From Chitinophaga pendula (lineage in GTDB: Bacteria; Bacteroidota; Bacteroidia; Chitinophagales; Chitinophagaceae), in contig NZ_CP077769.1 of assembly GCF_020386615.1 (NCBI RefSeq), positions 5,084,001 through 5,148,000 on the forward strand: a stretch of DNA of 64,000 nucleotides, given 5' to 3'. The translations under genes and the position numbers were made by a program. A model generated the notes under the pieces. That model was not told where the DNA came from. It ran no database searches and saw only the letters and a list, made by a program, of their open reading frames with translations. The first letter of the stretch is position 1; each line of letters starts with the position of its first letter. Below are positions 43,611 to 53,900 of the stretch, piece by piece.

Positions 43611-44078
43611 CTAGATTCTGAAGTGAGAGAACGCTTTGTTCGCTTCAGCCATACGGTGGGTATCTTCTTTCTTTTTGAAAGCGGCACCTTCACCTTTGCT
43701 GGCAGCTACGATCTCGTTAGCCAGTTTCTCGGCCATGCTCTTACCATTTCTTTCACCGGCGTAACGGATCAGCCATTTGATGCTGAGGGAGATTTTTCTA
43801 TCTGCACGAACTTCAGCAGGGATCTGGAAGGTAGCACCACCGATACGGCGGCTTCTAACTTCTACAGCTGGTGTTACGTTGGTCAATGCTTTTTTCCATA
43901 CATCGTATCCGTTATCCCCAGTGATCTGGCTTACTTTATCCACTGCATCGTAGAATATTTTGTAGGCTACGCTTTTTTTACCTTGCTCCATCACGTTATT
44001 AACAAAACGGGTAACCAGTTTGTCATTAAACCGCGGATCCGGAGCGAGGGGCAGTTTTTTAGCAGCTTGCTTTCTCAT
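43611..44078 (-). CDS. rpsG: 30S ribosomal protein S7
   Basis: 155 residues. S7 organises the 30S head and contacts the E-site tRNA; in E. coli it represses the str operon. Hallmarks are RKQAAKKLPLAPDPRFNDKL, FVNNVMEQGKKSVAYKIFYD, and VRSRRIGGATFQIPAEV. It follows rpsL by 31 bp. Confidence 0.97.
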   Translation of the reverse strand: MRKQAAKKLPLAPDPRFNDKLVTRFVNNVMEQGKKSVAYKIFYDAVDKVSQITGDNGYDVWKKALTNVTPAVEVRSRRIGGATFQIPAEVRADRKISLSIKWLIRYAGERNGKSMAEKLANEIVAASKGEGAAFKKKEDTHRMAEANKAFSHFRI

Positions 44079-44109
44079 TTATGTAGAAAATTTCAACTAT
44101 TTATTAAGA

Positions 44110-44490
44110 TTATTTTTTAGCCTTTTCCTTTTTGGTACCATACTTGGAACGGCTTTGCTTTCTGTCTTTCACGCCAGCAGTATCGAGTGAGCCACGTACG
44201 ATGTGGTAACGCACACCAGGTAAGTCTTTTACCCTACCGCCACGGATTAGTACGATAGAGTGTTCCTGCAGGTTGTGTCCTTCACCGGGGATATAAGCGA
44301 TCACCTCAACTTTATTGGTCAGACGCACTTTAGCCACTTTACGCAGAGCGGAGTTTGGCTTTTTAGGAGTGGTTGTGTACACGCGGGTACAAACGCCACG
44401 GCGCTGGGGGCAGCTATCTAATGCCCTGGACTTGGACTTAGCCCGGATAATTTCTCTTCCTTTTCTTACTAATTGTTGTATAGTAGGCAT
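44110..44490 (-). CDS. rpsL: 30S ribosomal protein S12
   Basis: 126 residues. S12 is at the decoding centre and is the site of streptomycin resistance changes. It starts [20 protein letters not shown] and has [20 protein letters not shown] and the second loop [17 protein letters not shown]. The lysines at the two classic positions (KPNSA and RVKDLPG) are the wild-type, sensitive residues. First gene of the str unit. Confidence 0.97.
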   Translation of the reverse strand: MPTIQQLVRKGREIIRAKSKSRALDSCPQRRGVCTRVYTTTPKKPNSALRKVAKVRLTNKVEVIAYIPGEGHNLQEHSIVLIRGGRVKDLPGVRYHIVRGSLDTAGVKDRKQSRSKYGTKKEKAKK

Positions 44491-44559
44491 TCTTTACCTA
44501 GTTTTTTACTGTCGGTTTACAATGACATCCAAAACATCCCATATGGGAATTTGGGAGGG

Positions 44560-44590
44560 CAAAGGTAAAACTATCTATGTGAATAACAAA
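44560..44590 (-). promoter_or_regulatory. Promoter of rpsL-rpsG (TTTG-N19-TAnnTTTG)
   Basis: Minus strand: TTTG (44587-44590), 19 bp, TACCTTTG (44560-44567), then CCCTCCCAAATT. Complete consensus with optimal spacing, 70 bp before the rpsL ATG. Confidence 0.85.
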
Positions 44591-44670
44591 ATTGTTTCGA
44601 GATTTTTTTAAGCGGACACTGCAATCAAACCTTTTCTCCTTCTCGCTTTTCTTATTTAATTCGTTGTTGA

Positions 44671-44964
44671 TCAGTGGCTTTGTAATAATGTACCTGTAAT
44701 TTGGTTCCATTCTATGGTCAGGTCTTCTTTACATACCGGCTGACTGGCCCGGCTGTACCAATAGGCGGCGTTGCCGGGGTCTCCTTCTTTCCGGTGGAGG
44801 TAGGCATGGATCCAGGCGGCGTTTTTGCCGCTGAGGTCCTGTACCAGGTCGTGAGCTCGTTCCCAATCGCCTTTGCCGTCCCACCAAAGTGCCTGTAAGA
44901 GCACTGATAACTCCTGCGGAGGGGTTTTGTCCTGGAGCGTAGCTGTAAAGGCAGATAAGGTCAT
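44671..44964 (-). CDS. Conserved hypothetical protein, 97 aa
   Basis: Read from the ATG at 44964 (MTLSAFTATLQDKTPPQELS); an ATG at 45021 is in frame but the extra part looks like leader. No signal peptide or membrane segment. It has ALWWDGKGDWERAHDLVQDL and WIHAYLHRKEGDPGNAAYWY, a pattern I know from small conserved proteins of unknown function in several phyla (helical, TPR-like spacing). It lies upstream of rpsL on the same strand, but the rpsL promoter is in between. Confidence 0.6.
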   Translation of the reverse strand: MTLSAFTATLQDKTPPQELSVLLQALWWDGKGDWERAHDLVQDLSGKNAAWIHAYLHRKEGDPGNAAYWYSRASQPVCKEDLTIEWNQITGTLLQSH

Positions 44965-45119
44965 ATTCGAGCTATTCCGGATAAAGAGGGGCAAAGATAA
45001 GGAAATTGTTCGAATGAACATCAGTAGTACGGAACTGAAATTATGTTATTGTTAAGTGGTTTGGGCGGGCGGGGATGTGAGGGGGGATCTGCGGCTGGAG
45101 GGGAGTTAGGGGAAAGTAT

Positions 45120-45163
45120 CCGGCCCGGCGGGAAGGTCTGTTGGGACGATCGTACCGGGCCGG
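45120..45163 (-). terminator. Possible terminator of ilvE
   Basis: CCGGCCCGG / CCGGGCCGG perfect 9-bp stem with a 26-nt loop, 25 bp past the ilvE stop. The following minus-strand sequence ATACTTTCC is only weakly T-rich. Confidence 0.45.
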
Positions 45164-45188
45164 TTATAATATCTGATGTTGGTATTGT

Positions 45189-46298
45189 TTATTTTACGAT
45201 GAAGTTCCAGCCGCGAATATCTTCTACTTTGCCGGTTCGGATGGCATCGAGGCGGTTGATCACTTCGGCGCCGACGTTGTATTTGGTGGTGTCGAGGGTG
45301 ATCTTGTTGTCCAGGTAGTGGAGTTCTTCGACATAGGCTACGCTGGAGGCGGTGCCGGTGCCGAATACTTCGCGGAGGGAGCCATCTTTATAGGCGGCTA
45401 CTACTTCTTCTATGGATACTGGGCGTTCTTCCAGTTCGAGGCCTATATCGGAGAGGATGGACATTACGCTGGCCCTGGTTACGCCGGCGAGGATGGTTCC
45501 CTGGGAGAGGTCCGGGGTGATGGCTTTGTTGCCGATGATCACGAATACGTTCATGGTACCGCATTCCTGCAGGTATTTGTGTTCGTATCCATCTACCCAG
45601 AGTATCTGGTCGAAACCTTTCTGGCGGGCCTGCATAGTGGGGTACATAGCGCCACCGTAGTTACCTGCGGCTTTTGCGTATCCTACGCCTCCGGGGAATG
45701 CTCTTACGTATTTGTCCTGTACCAGTAATTTAATTGGTTTATTAAAATAGGGACCGGACGGTGAGTTGATGATTGCGAATTTGTAGGTATCGGAAGGTCT
45801 TACGCCGATGAATTCGTCGGCGGCGATCATGAAAGGCCGGAGATAGAGGGAGCATCCGGGATTGGAGGGTACCCATCCTTTGTCCATGGAAACGAGCATG
45901 GAGAGGCCACCTATGAAGAGCCATTCGGGAACGTCGGGCATACCCATGCGTTCGGCGGAGAGGTTAAAGCGTTTGTAGTTATCGTAGGGGCGGAAGATCA
46001 TGGGGTTGCCCTGTTGATCGTTATAGGCCTTGATACCTTCAAAGATAGCCTGTCCGTAGTGCCATGCGGCATTGGAGGGGCTTACGGAAAGATTTTGGAA
46101 CGGCAGTATTTCTGCGTTGGTCCAGTTTTGTCCATCAAAATCTGCCACCAGCATGTGGTCGGCATATTTTTTTCCAAATACCAGGTTGTTAAAATCCACT
46201 TCTCCTAATCGGCTGTCTGTCGTTTTGGTGACTTTGATCCGCTTGAGGGCTTCTTCCATTACTGTCGTTTTTATGTTTGGATAATCTGCAAGCATCAT
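45189..46298 (-). CDS. ilvE: Branched-chain amino acid aminotransferase
   Basis: 369 residues of the class IV aminotransferases. It transfers amino groups for the last step of Val, Leu and Ile synthesis (or first step of their breakdown). Seen are NAAWHYGQAIFEGIKAYND, the PLP lysine region GGVGYAKAAGNYGGAMYP, ECGTMNVFVIIG and the GILAGVTRASVMS-like TILAGVTRASVMSILSDIGL. The start is uncertain: ATG at 46298, or at 46259 (MEEALKRIKVTK), which also gives a complete domain. The 9.6-12.0 kb E1 gene handles the 2-oxoacid products of this reaction. Confidence 0.9.
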   Translation of the reverse strand: MMLADYPNIKTTVMEEALKRIKVTKTTDSRLGEVDFNNLVFGKKYADHMLVADFDGQNWTNAEILPFQNLSVSPSNAAWHYGQAIFEGIKAYNDQQGNPMIFRPYDNYKRFNLSAERMGMPDVPEWLFIGGLSMLVSMDKGWVPSNPGCSLYLRPFMIAADEFIGVRPSDTYKFAIINSPSGPYFNKPIKLLVQDKYVRAFPGGVGYAKAAGNYGGAMYPTMQARQKGFDQILWVDGYEHKYLQECGTMNVFVIIGNKAITPDLSQGTILAGVTRASVMSILSDIGLELEERPVSIEEVVAAYKDGSLREVFGTGTASSVAYVEELHYLDNKITLDTTKYNVGAEVINRLDAIRTGKVEDIRGWNFIVK

Positions 46299-46503
46299 GG
46301 TAAATCGGTTTTATCTCAATAATTTTACATTTTGTTTTGGTGTTTAGCTGCTTCTCCCAAAAGTGGGTGAAGGATTAGCTGTCGTTATCCTTTACAATAG
46401 GCAACCAGCTTCATGTATAGTTGGCCTTTTGCCGATCCATTTTGCAAATAAACTGATTTTTTCCCCACCCGGGACCATCATATATATTATTAAACTAATA
46501 AGG

Positions 46504-47004
46504 ATGCCGTTAGATCAAGTACAGCTGGACCCATATTTTTTGGCTAAGATATATGCCCAGCCTATCATTCCCGGTAGTGCGGTTACTGTTGAGCCGGTTC
46601 AAAATTCGCTTCCCAAAGTGAAATTTTTAGGTGAAAATCAAAAAAACATCGGGGTCTTCATACAAAACGGAAATGAAGCATATTTAAACGAGGAGTTGTT
46701 TAACCTTCTTACAAATATATTGAATGCCTGTAAACTCGGGATGCAGGATATTGCGCTTATTAATACGGTGCAGTATGGGAATCAGCCGATTTCGGTGTGG
46801 CAGGAAGCGTTGCCTTTGAAGCAGGCGATCTTTTTTGGTATTACGGCATCTTCGTTAGGATTGGAGGATGTGCCGGTGTACCAGGTGGTGGCGGCGGCGA
46901 AGGGGACTACGTTGCTTTTTTCTGATCCGTTGGAAATGATCGGGCAGGATAAGCAGTTGAAGGGTCGGTTGTGGAATGCGTTGAAGCAGTTGCTTGGCAT
47001 ATAA
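46504..47004 (+). CDS. Conserved hypothetical protein upstream of rdgB
   Basis: 166 residues from the ATG at 46504 (MPLDQVQLDPYFLAKIYAQP). No signal or membrane segment. The C-terminal part LLFSDPLEMIGQDKQLKGRL followed by WNALKQLLG recalls the end of DNA polymerase III psi (HolD: small alpha/beta fold with an L-x-D-P-x(n)-LW pattern), but the similarity is a weak personal impression. It ends 24 bp before rdgB and is likely in its operon. Confidence 0.6.
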   Translation: MPLDQVQLDPYFLAKIYAQPIIPGSAVTVEPVQNSLPKVKFLGENQKNIGVFIQNGNEAYLNEELFNLLTNILNACKLGMQDIALINTVQYGNQPISVWQEALPLKQAIFFGITASSLGLEDVPVYQVVAAAKGTTLLFSDPLEMIGQDKQLKGRLWNALKQLLGI

Positions 47005-47028
47005 GACTATCAAATAAACTAATGGATC

Positions 47029-47607
47029 ATGAAACTGGTATTTGCTACTAATAATGAGAATAAGGTAAAGGAGATGCGTTCGATGCTGGGGGATGCGTTT
47101 GAGATCATTACGCTGCGGGAGGCGGGTATTGACATTGATATTCCGGAGCCACATGATACGCTGGAGGAGAATGCGCGGGAGAAGTCGACGGTGATACATA
47201 ATATGACGGGGCGGGATTGTTTTTCGGAGGATACGGGTATGGAGGTAGTTGCGTTGGGCGGTGCGCCCGGTGTATTGTCTGCCCGTTATGCAGGCGATCA
47301 GAAATCTGCCGACGATAATATAGCGTTGGTGTTGCAGCAGTTGGAAGGAGTAACGGATCGTGGGGCGCAGTTCCGTACGGTACTGTCGTTGATCCTTGAT
47401 GGTGAGGAGCATCAGTTTGAAGGTGTGGTAGCGGGTCGTATTGCGTTGCAACGTCGGGGGGATAAGGGATTTGGTTATGATCCTATATTTATACCGGAGG
47501 GAACGGAGCGTAGTTTTGCGGAGATGGACCTGCCGGAGAAGAACCAGTATAGTCATCGTGCGCGGGCCTTTGCCAAGTTGATCGCTTTTTTGAAAACACA
47601 ACGATAA
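47029..47607 (+). CDS. rdgB: Non-canonical purine NTP pyrophosphatase (RdgB/HAM1)
   Basis: 192 residues. It hydrolyses dITP, ITP and XTP to monophosphates, keeping deaminated purines out of DNA and RNA. Family motifs are clear: FATNNENKVKEMRSML at the N-terminus, FSEDTGMEV with the catalytic Asp, APGVLSARYAG, GFGYDPIFIPEG and YSHRARAF at the C-terminus. It is the second gene of a four-gene plus-strand run. Confidence 0.95.
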   Translation: MKLVFATNNENKVKEMRSMLGDAFEIITLREAGIDIDIPEPHDTLEENAREKSTVIHNMTGRDCFSEDTGMEVVALGGAPGVLSARYAGDQKSADDNIALVLQQLEGVTDRGAQFRTVLSLILDGEEHQFEGVVAGRIALQRRGDKGFGYDPIFIPEGTERSFAEMDLPEKNQYSHRARAFAKLIAFLKTQR

Positions 47608-47635
47608 CCTGCCTGTTTAATCTTCGTCAATACAT

Positions 47636-48073
47636 ATGGCTAGAGTAAAAATAACGATGCCGGAGCATTTCACGTTCCGTACGAATATTCCGGTGCGTAT
47701 TACAGATGTGAACTATGGCGGGCATGTAGGTAATGATGCTATCCTGTCTATCATTCATGAAGCGCGATTACATTTTCTAACGGCGGCTGGTGTGAAGGAA
47801 TTGGATCCCGGGCATACGAGCCTGATCATGGCGGATGCGGCATTAGTGTTTAAAGGGGAGGGATTTCACGGGGATGTGTTTACGATATCGGTGACGGCTA
47901 CGGAGTTTTCTGCTTTTGGTTTTGAGTTGTATTATCGTATTACCAGTGACCGGGATGGGCGATCCTTTCTTATTGCGGAGGCTAAAACGGGGATGCTTTG
48001 TTTTGATTACACGGTCCGTAAGCTGGCGCGTTTGCCTGAGGGATGGGAGGAGCGATTAAGCCAGGCAAAATAA
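47636..48073 (+). CDS. Acyl-CoA thioesterase-like protein (4HBT hotdog fold)
   Basis: 145 residues with a hotdog domain. The segment IRITD-like VRITDVNYGGHVGNDAILSI with its Asp and following GH, then HEARLHFL, matches the 4HBT group, where the Asp is the catalytic residue. Such enzymes cleave acyl-CoA or related thioesters; substrate unknown. It starts 28 bp after rdgB and ends 25 bp before the nitroreductase. Confidence 0.8.
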   Translation: MARVKITMPEHFTFRTNIPVRITDVNYGGHVGNDAILSIIHEARLHFLTAAGVKELDPGHTSLIMADAALVFKGEGFHGDVFTISVTATEFSAFGFELYYRITSDRDGRSFLIAEAKTGMLCFDYTVRKLARLPEGWEERLSQAK

Positions 48074-48098
48074 TTTATCATCAGCAACCAATTATTAA

Positions 48099-48707
48099 AT
48101 GAAAGATATGAGTATTAATATCAATAATGAACAAGAGACTGTGATCGCTGACATTATCGCGCGTCGTCGTAATGTGAAGCCGACGAGTATGAACGGTCAG
48201 AAGATTGCGGACGAGAAAATACATCAGTTGTTAGAGCTGGCTAACTGGGCACCTACCCATGGTTATACGGAGCCCTGGCATTTTACTGTATACAGTGGTG
48301 CCGCTGTACAACAATTCTGTGCGGACCATGCTGCTTTATACCGGACGCACACGCCGGCGGAGCGGTTTATTGCCGGTACTTTCGACAAGCTGGCGCAGAT
48401 GGGAGATCAGGCATCGCATGTGATCGCCATTGCTATGAAGCGTGGTGACAAGCCTAACATTCCTGAGATGGAGGAGATCGCAGCGGTATCTTGTGCGGTG
48501 CAGAATATGTGGCTGGCGGCAACTGCGATGGGCCTTTGTGCTTATTGGGGTACCGGTGGTATGACATTACAGCCTGCTATGCGTGAGTATCTGGGACTTG
48601 GTGAACAGGATAAGGTAATGGGATTATTCTACCTGGGTTATACCGATGAGGAGTTGCCAGCGGGTAAACGTGTGAAGCCGCTTAGTGAGAAGATTGTGTG
48701 GAAATAA
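48099..48707 (+). CDS. Nitroreductase family protein
   Basis: 202 residues of the FMN-dependent nitroreductase superfamily. The N-terminal FMN phosphate motif is IIARRRNVKPTSMNGQKI, then LLELANWAPTHGYTEPWHFT, and the C-terminal GLFYLGYTDEELPAGKRVKP. The AWAPT-like WAPT and the AATAMGLCAYWGTGG segments are typical. It would reduce quinones or nitro compounds with NAD(P)H. A second Met at 48108 is a possible start. Last gene of the run; a strong terminator follows. Confidence 0.88.
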   Translation: MKDMSININNEQETVIADIIARRRNVKPTSMNGQKIADEKIHQLLELANWAPTHGYTEPWHFTVYSGAAVQQFCADHAALYRTHTPAERFIAGTFDKLAQMGDQASHVIAIAMKRGDKPNIPEMEEIAAVSCAVQNMWLAATAMGLCAYWGTGGMTLQPAMREYLGLGEQDKVMGLFYLGYTDEELPAGKRVKPLSEKIVWK

Positions 48708-48730
48708 TATCCGTCATTGACTATGATAGC

Positions 48731-48764
48731 AAAAGCCGTCGCATGTATGCGACGGCTTTTTTTT
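48731..48764 (+). terminator. Bidirectional terminator
   Basis: AAAAGCCGTCGCAT and ATGCGACGGCTTTT form a long stem with a tiny loop, followed by eight T. It ends the nitroreductase run on the plus strand and, in mirror form, the surface-protein operon on the minus strand. Confidence 0.9.
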
Positions 48765-48801
48765 GTTTTGGTTTATTATAGTTGATAGTGTTTATGTATA
48801 T

Positions 48802-50967
48802 CTATTGTACAAATACCTTGCGGACTGCCTGGTTCGAAGCATCCAGCAGGTAAATGACACCTTGATTATCGATAGCCATATCGGTTACACTTCCGATCAT
48901 TGCTTCTGTAAAACTTCCATCCGCGAAGCCACGGTTATTTGCGAGTTTCATTGGAGAGCTTACGCGTGCAGCTGCGAAATCTACCATACGAATAGCATAG
49001 TTCTTTGGGTCCATGATAAACAATCGTCCTTTAGTGTCGAACTGGAGTGCGACTGTTCCATCCATCATGGCGGCATTGCTGAGCAGTCCGTCCTGGTATC
49101 CCATCATGGTGAACATTATAGTACTGGGAACCCGGACGATGCGTGAGTCGAACATATCCGGTGAGTAGTAGAGTGTACCTTTTGTATCTACTGCAGGGCG
49201 ACACTTATCGTTCACCAGGTTGTACACTACTTTCTCTGTTTCTCCGGAGGGGTACAGTTTAGTAATACCCCCGTGGCCGCTGGTACCATATAGGTTGTAT
49301 TGTTTATCGAGGCATATATTGTTCATTTGAACGGATAAGGTGGCATAATTGCTGACTACTGCGGCAGGTGTTATTTTGCGGATAGTATAGTCATCGCTGA
49401 TATAGAGGTTGTCATTTTCATCGATCGTCAGTCCTTTGATGGATTTAAAGCGGGCGGCGGTACCTGTTCCATTTGTGGCACCGGGTTGTTGTATATTGCC
49501 GGCAAATAAGCTGGTATTGCCTTGTGGTGTAATCTTCACTATGTGGAAGTAGCCATTTACATATACGTTGCCTTTGGTGTCGACTACGATGGAACTGGTG
49601 GCGGCGGTTATGAGTGGATCGCCCGGTCCACCGGCCAGGGTGGTCACTCCTGCCCTTCTGAATCTTTCCGGACTTTCTGCTTTCAGTGGGCCCCGTGTTA
49701 CGGTGATATTACCTGTAGTTACGCCTGCCGGTACTTTTACCATCAGTTCTGTTCCATTGGTATTTACGCTTGTTACGGTGGCTGTCAGGCCATTGAAGGT
49801 GACTATGTTCTCTGTCGGTACGTTACTGAAGCCGGTGCCTTTGATCGTTATTTCAGATCCTGCCAGGCCGTTGTCGGGCAAGATGCTGCTGATGCCCAAT
49901 GTTTGTTCTTTAAATGCGGGGCCGGCCACTTCCTGTCCGTTAACGGCCAGTTTCAATTCGCCGCTGCCAATACCGGCGGGGATTTCCAAGGTAAGGGCAT
50001 GGCCGCTGGCGGTTTTAACGGGGATAGGTTTGTTATTGAGCGTCACCACATTTTCTGTGATGTTGGTGCTGAAGTTCAGGCCATCTATTGTCATCCGGGT
50101 ACCAGCGGGACCGCTGAGGGGTGTAACGGCTACTATAACAGGCGGTGGCACGACTGTGAATGTGGGACCTGTGATCTGCTGACCGTTGATGGTGACTGCC
50201 AGAACGCCTGTTTTGAGCTGGGGAGGCGCGATGACGATCAATTGTTCTGCGGAGGCTTCTTCTACTATTGCTGCCAGGCCGTTGAATGTTACTTTATTTT
50301 GTGCGGCCAGGCTTTCGAAGCCCTGTCCTTTGATAACTACACGCGTACCTGTGCCGCCGGTCAAAGGCTGGGCTGTTGTGATTGATTGGTAACGGAAATT
50401 CGGGCCTGTAGAGGTTTTTCCTTCTACTTCCACGACGATAGGGCCATTGCCTGCGTCTTGGGGTATCTCTGCTACTATTGCTGTATCGCTGGCGCTTACA
50501 ATACTGGCGGTCTTGCCATTGATGGTGACTACAGCCGGTTGTTTGAGGCTGCTAAAACCTTCACCGACGATACGTATACTTGCTCCTGCCGGGCCGTTGG
50601 CTGGTAATGCATCCCGTACGCTCAGTGACTGGTAGGTATAGTTACCTACTTCCGTGGTCTGATCTCCTACGCGGATGGTTACGGCGCCTGTGGTGCCCTC
50701 TACCGGGGCCTGTACGATCAGTTTTTGTTCCTGCGTGCTTACCAGGGTAGCCTGTTGGCTACCGAAGTATACTTTGACATTATTGCGATCGGTGGGCAGG
50801 CCGGTGCCCTTGATGGTTACCAATGTTCCTGCCTTTCCGCTGTTGGGGAAGTATTGTTCTACTTTCAGCGGTATCTGCACGTCTTTTGACTCCTTCTTAC
50901 ACGATTGCCAGAGTGCTGCGAAGGCAAGCAGGCAACACAAGGCCGTATTTATAATGATGTTTCTCAT
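48802..50967 (-). CDS. IPT/TIG and NHL repeat lipoprotein
   Basis: 721 residues. A lipoprotein signal ends at LWQSC (about Cys23). Five IPT/TIG immunoglobulin-like repeats follow (about 38-440), each with a form of PxxGxxGTxVTIxGxGF, for example FPNSGKAGTLVTIKGTGL and LPDNGLAGSEITIKGTGFSN. The C-terminal part (about 445-721) is an NHL-type beta propeller (DTKGNVYVNGYFHIVKITPQ, LTIDENDNLYISDDYTIRKI). Proteins of this design are surface lipoproteins that bind glycans or proteins; no enzyme motif. Last gene of the operon, 18 bp after the TonB receptor. Confidence 0.85.
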   Translation of the reverse strand: MRNIIINTALCCLLAFAALWQSCKKESKDVQIPLKVEQYFPNSGKAGTLVTIKGTGLPTDRNNVKVYFGSQQATLVSTQEQKLIVQAPVEGTTGAVTIRVGDQTTEVGNYTYQSLSVRDALPANGPAGASIRIVGEGFSSLKQPAVVTINGKTASIVSASDTAIVAEIPQDAGNGPIVVEVEGKTSTGPNFRYQSITTAQPLTGGTGTRVVIKGQGFESLAAQNKVTFNGLAAIVEEASAEQLIVIAPPQLKTGVLAVTINGQQITGPTFTVVPPPVIVAVTPLSGPAGTRMTIDGLNFSTNITENVVTLNNKPIPVKTASGHALTLEIPAGIGSGELKLAVNGQEVAGPAFKEQTLGISSILPDNGLAGSEITIKGTGFSNVPTENIVTFNGLTATVTSVNTNGTELMVKVPAGVTTGNITVTRGPLKAESPERFRRAGVTTLAGGPGDPLITAATSSIVVDTKGNVYVNGYFHIVKITPQGNTSLFAGNIQQPGATNGTGTAARFKSIKGLTIDENDNLYISDDYTIRKITPAAVVSNYATLSVQMNNICLDKQYNLYGTSGHGGITKLYPSGETEKVVYNLVNDKCRPAVDTKGTLYYSPDMFDSRIVRVPSTIMFTMMGYQDGLLSNAAMMDGTVALQFDTKGRLFIMDPKNYAIRMVDFAAARVSSPMKLANNRGFADGSFTEAMIGSVTDMAIDNQGVIYLLDASNQAVRKVFVQ

Positions 50968-50985
50968 GCTTTAATATTTACACGA

Positions 50986-53900
50986 TTAAAATGTATAGCG
51001 TACGCCCAGCTGTACCTGGCTTCTCGATCCGAAGTAGTCGATGGCATAGGGTTTTCCCGGATGATTGAACCGGTATACGGGACCTTGTTTCGGATTTTGT
51101 TGCGGCGGGAACAGTGTTGGTGTCAATCCTATGCTGGCGGTAGCGTTGAAGGTATTGGGTGAGAAATATTGTATTCCCCATTCTTTGTAGAGCAGGTTCG
51201 TCAGGTTGATCACATCTATTGTAAAGCTCAGGAACTTGTCTTTACTACCTCTGAAGTGATATTCCTGTGTGAAATGCAGGTCTGCCTGTACGTTCCAGGG
51301 GGTACGTCCGCTGTTACGTTCTGTAAATTGTCCGCGGCGGCTGCTCAGGTATTTGTCTCCATCGATAAAGGTGTTGAATGCGGCGGCTTGTTCTGCTGCT
51401 GTGATGATGGCGCCGTTGGCGGCCTGATAGGTATTGAAGAACTCTACTGCTTCTGTGCTGGAAGGGATATAAGCCAGGTTCACTTGTTGTGGCAGGCCCT
51501 GTATGCTATTATTGAGGATACCGTAAGTGAAGGGGCTACCGGATTGTGCACTTACAAACAGGTGCAGGCTGCTTATCCACTTATCGTTCCATGGCTTCCG
51601 GTAATCCGCATTAAAAATGATGCGATGCCTGATATCGAAATTAGAGTATGACAAGCCGGCATTGTTAGGATTGAGTGCCTGGTTGAGTTGCCAGTTAGAC
51701 TCCATGGAGTTACGTACGCCATTGAATACATCTTTGCTCTTACCATAGGTGTAAGCGCCGGACAGGGATAATCCTTTGGCGAAGTCTTTACTAATTGTAC
51801 CGGTGATGCTGTACCGGAATCCTTTGTTTGTATTACTTAACAGATACGCATTTGAGAAACCCGGGTTGATGGTACCTGTATATATTGGTTGCTGGCGTTG
51901 TTTGTCATAATAGTAGTACACGGGATTATCGGTGATGTTTACCTGTTGGAAGAATACATCTTTCAGGGTTTTGGTAATGATTCCTTCGATGCCCAGTTTC
52001 CAGCGGCTATCTGTTGTATATGCTACCGCTGCGCTTGCTCTCAATACTTTGGGCATGGTGAAATTATTGTCGACGAGGTCCACCTGTGTTTTGCCGGTAC
52101 GAGGGTTATTGATCAGGACACCATTCTGCGAGATAAAGTCTGCTATACCATTGTTGCCAGGTCTGTTTGCATCACTACCAGGCGCAAATGGTTGCTGGTC
52201 TGCCCGCTGGTCAAAGGAGCCATAAGAAAGTCCATTATTGTAATAGGCATATGCCAGCCATGCGAAAGGTATGCGGCCTGTGAATATGCCCGCGCCACCT
52301 CTGATTATCAGGCGCTGATCGCCCAGTACGTCGTAGCGTATGCCGATGCGCGGTGAAAGTTGTACGCGATTGAGGTAGTTGCCGGATAGCCGTTGTAAGG
52401 GCGTGTAATAGTAAGTGTTGCCGTAGAAGGGGTCGGCGGGCGAGTCCTGCACACGATCTGTCAGGGAAGGTTTGTCTGGCAGGTGTGTGTAGTCGATCCT
52501 TAATCCGGGAGTGATCTTCAGGCGGTCGTTCAGTTGTATTTCGTCCTGTACGTAGGCGCTGTACATATTGACGCGGAATACTGCTGCGGGATGGTTCAGG
52601 ATATAATCCCGGCTATTGTTGATATAGTTATAACTGCCTCTTACCCGGTAGGGATTGTTGGCGATATAATCTTCGATGCTCAGGTAGTCGACGCGACCGT
52701 TCCAGCTGTTGACAAATCCGTAGTTGATGTTATATAGTTCATTGTGGGTACCGAACAGGAAGGTATGTTTACCTTTAGTCCAGGTGATGTTGTCTGTGAT
52801 CTCGAGTACCCGTTGTTTCATATTAAAGATGGAAGCTTCGCGGTCGGTACCGATGTAGATGGTTGTACCCGGTGAGCGGCCGGCGATCTGTATTTGCGGC
52901 AGGTTGGGGTTACTTTGTGGTGTACGGTAGTCATTGACGGAGGAGTAGCCAACTACGAGGCTGTTTGACAAGGTGTTTGTGAAGCGGCTTTTGAGTTCTG
53001 CTACTGTTCCGGTTTGGTTATTGGTCTGTTCGAAGGCCATGCTGCTGAAGCGGAAGTCTTGCTGATCGCGGTCCATGTGCATGGCGTTGGAGAAGATGGT
53101 ATTGTTGCGTAAGGACAGCTGGTGTTTGCTATTGATATTCCAGTCGATGCGGCCGAAGAATTTGTTAGAGCGGGAGGAGGTATTATAATTGCCGCCGGTG
53201 CTTGGATCGAAAGCGTCGTAGCGTTGACGGGTGGTGCTAATAATATCTGCTGCGTCTTTTACACTTAATATGCCGCTGGTTTCGGGGATACCGACGCGTA
53301 GCAGTAATGGGTCTGTACGCCTGGTCAGTTCCATATTTGTAAAAAAGAACAATTTGTTACGGACGATAGGGAATCCCAGTCGGAAACCGGCCTGGTAGTC
53401 CTGGAAGTCTGCCGGCATGCTGCCGGAGTTTCCTTTGCGGTCTTTACCTACCAGGGTTGCATTGCGACCAAATCCGTAGATGGATCCGCTCCACTTGTTG
53501 GTTCCTTTGCGGGTAACGGCATTGACGCTACCGCCGGTGAAGTTGCCTATTTTGACATCGAAGGGGGCGAGATATACCTGAATGTCTTCGATGGCATCCA
53601 GGGAGACGGGGTTTGTGCGGGTGCTGCTGCCCGGTTGTCCGGAGGTACCGTTCTGTCCGCCCATGGAGGGGCTGAATCCGATCGCATCGTTGTTGATGGC
53701 ACCATCTATGGTGACGTTGTTGTAGCGGAAGTTTGTTCCACCAAAGCTGTTGTCCTTGCTACCCTGCGGCACCAATCGTGTCATGTCCTGCAGGCTTCTG
53801 TTGATGGCCGGCATGTTTTTGATGCGATCTTTACTGATGTATTCACCTGCGCCATATGTATTGGCGGTGGTTCGCTGGCGGGATGTTTTGATCTCTATTT

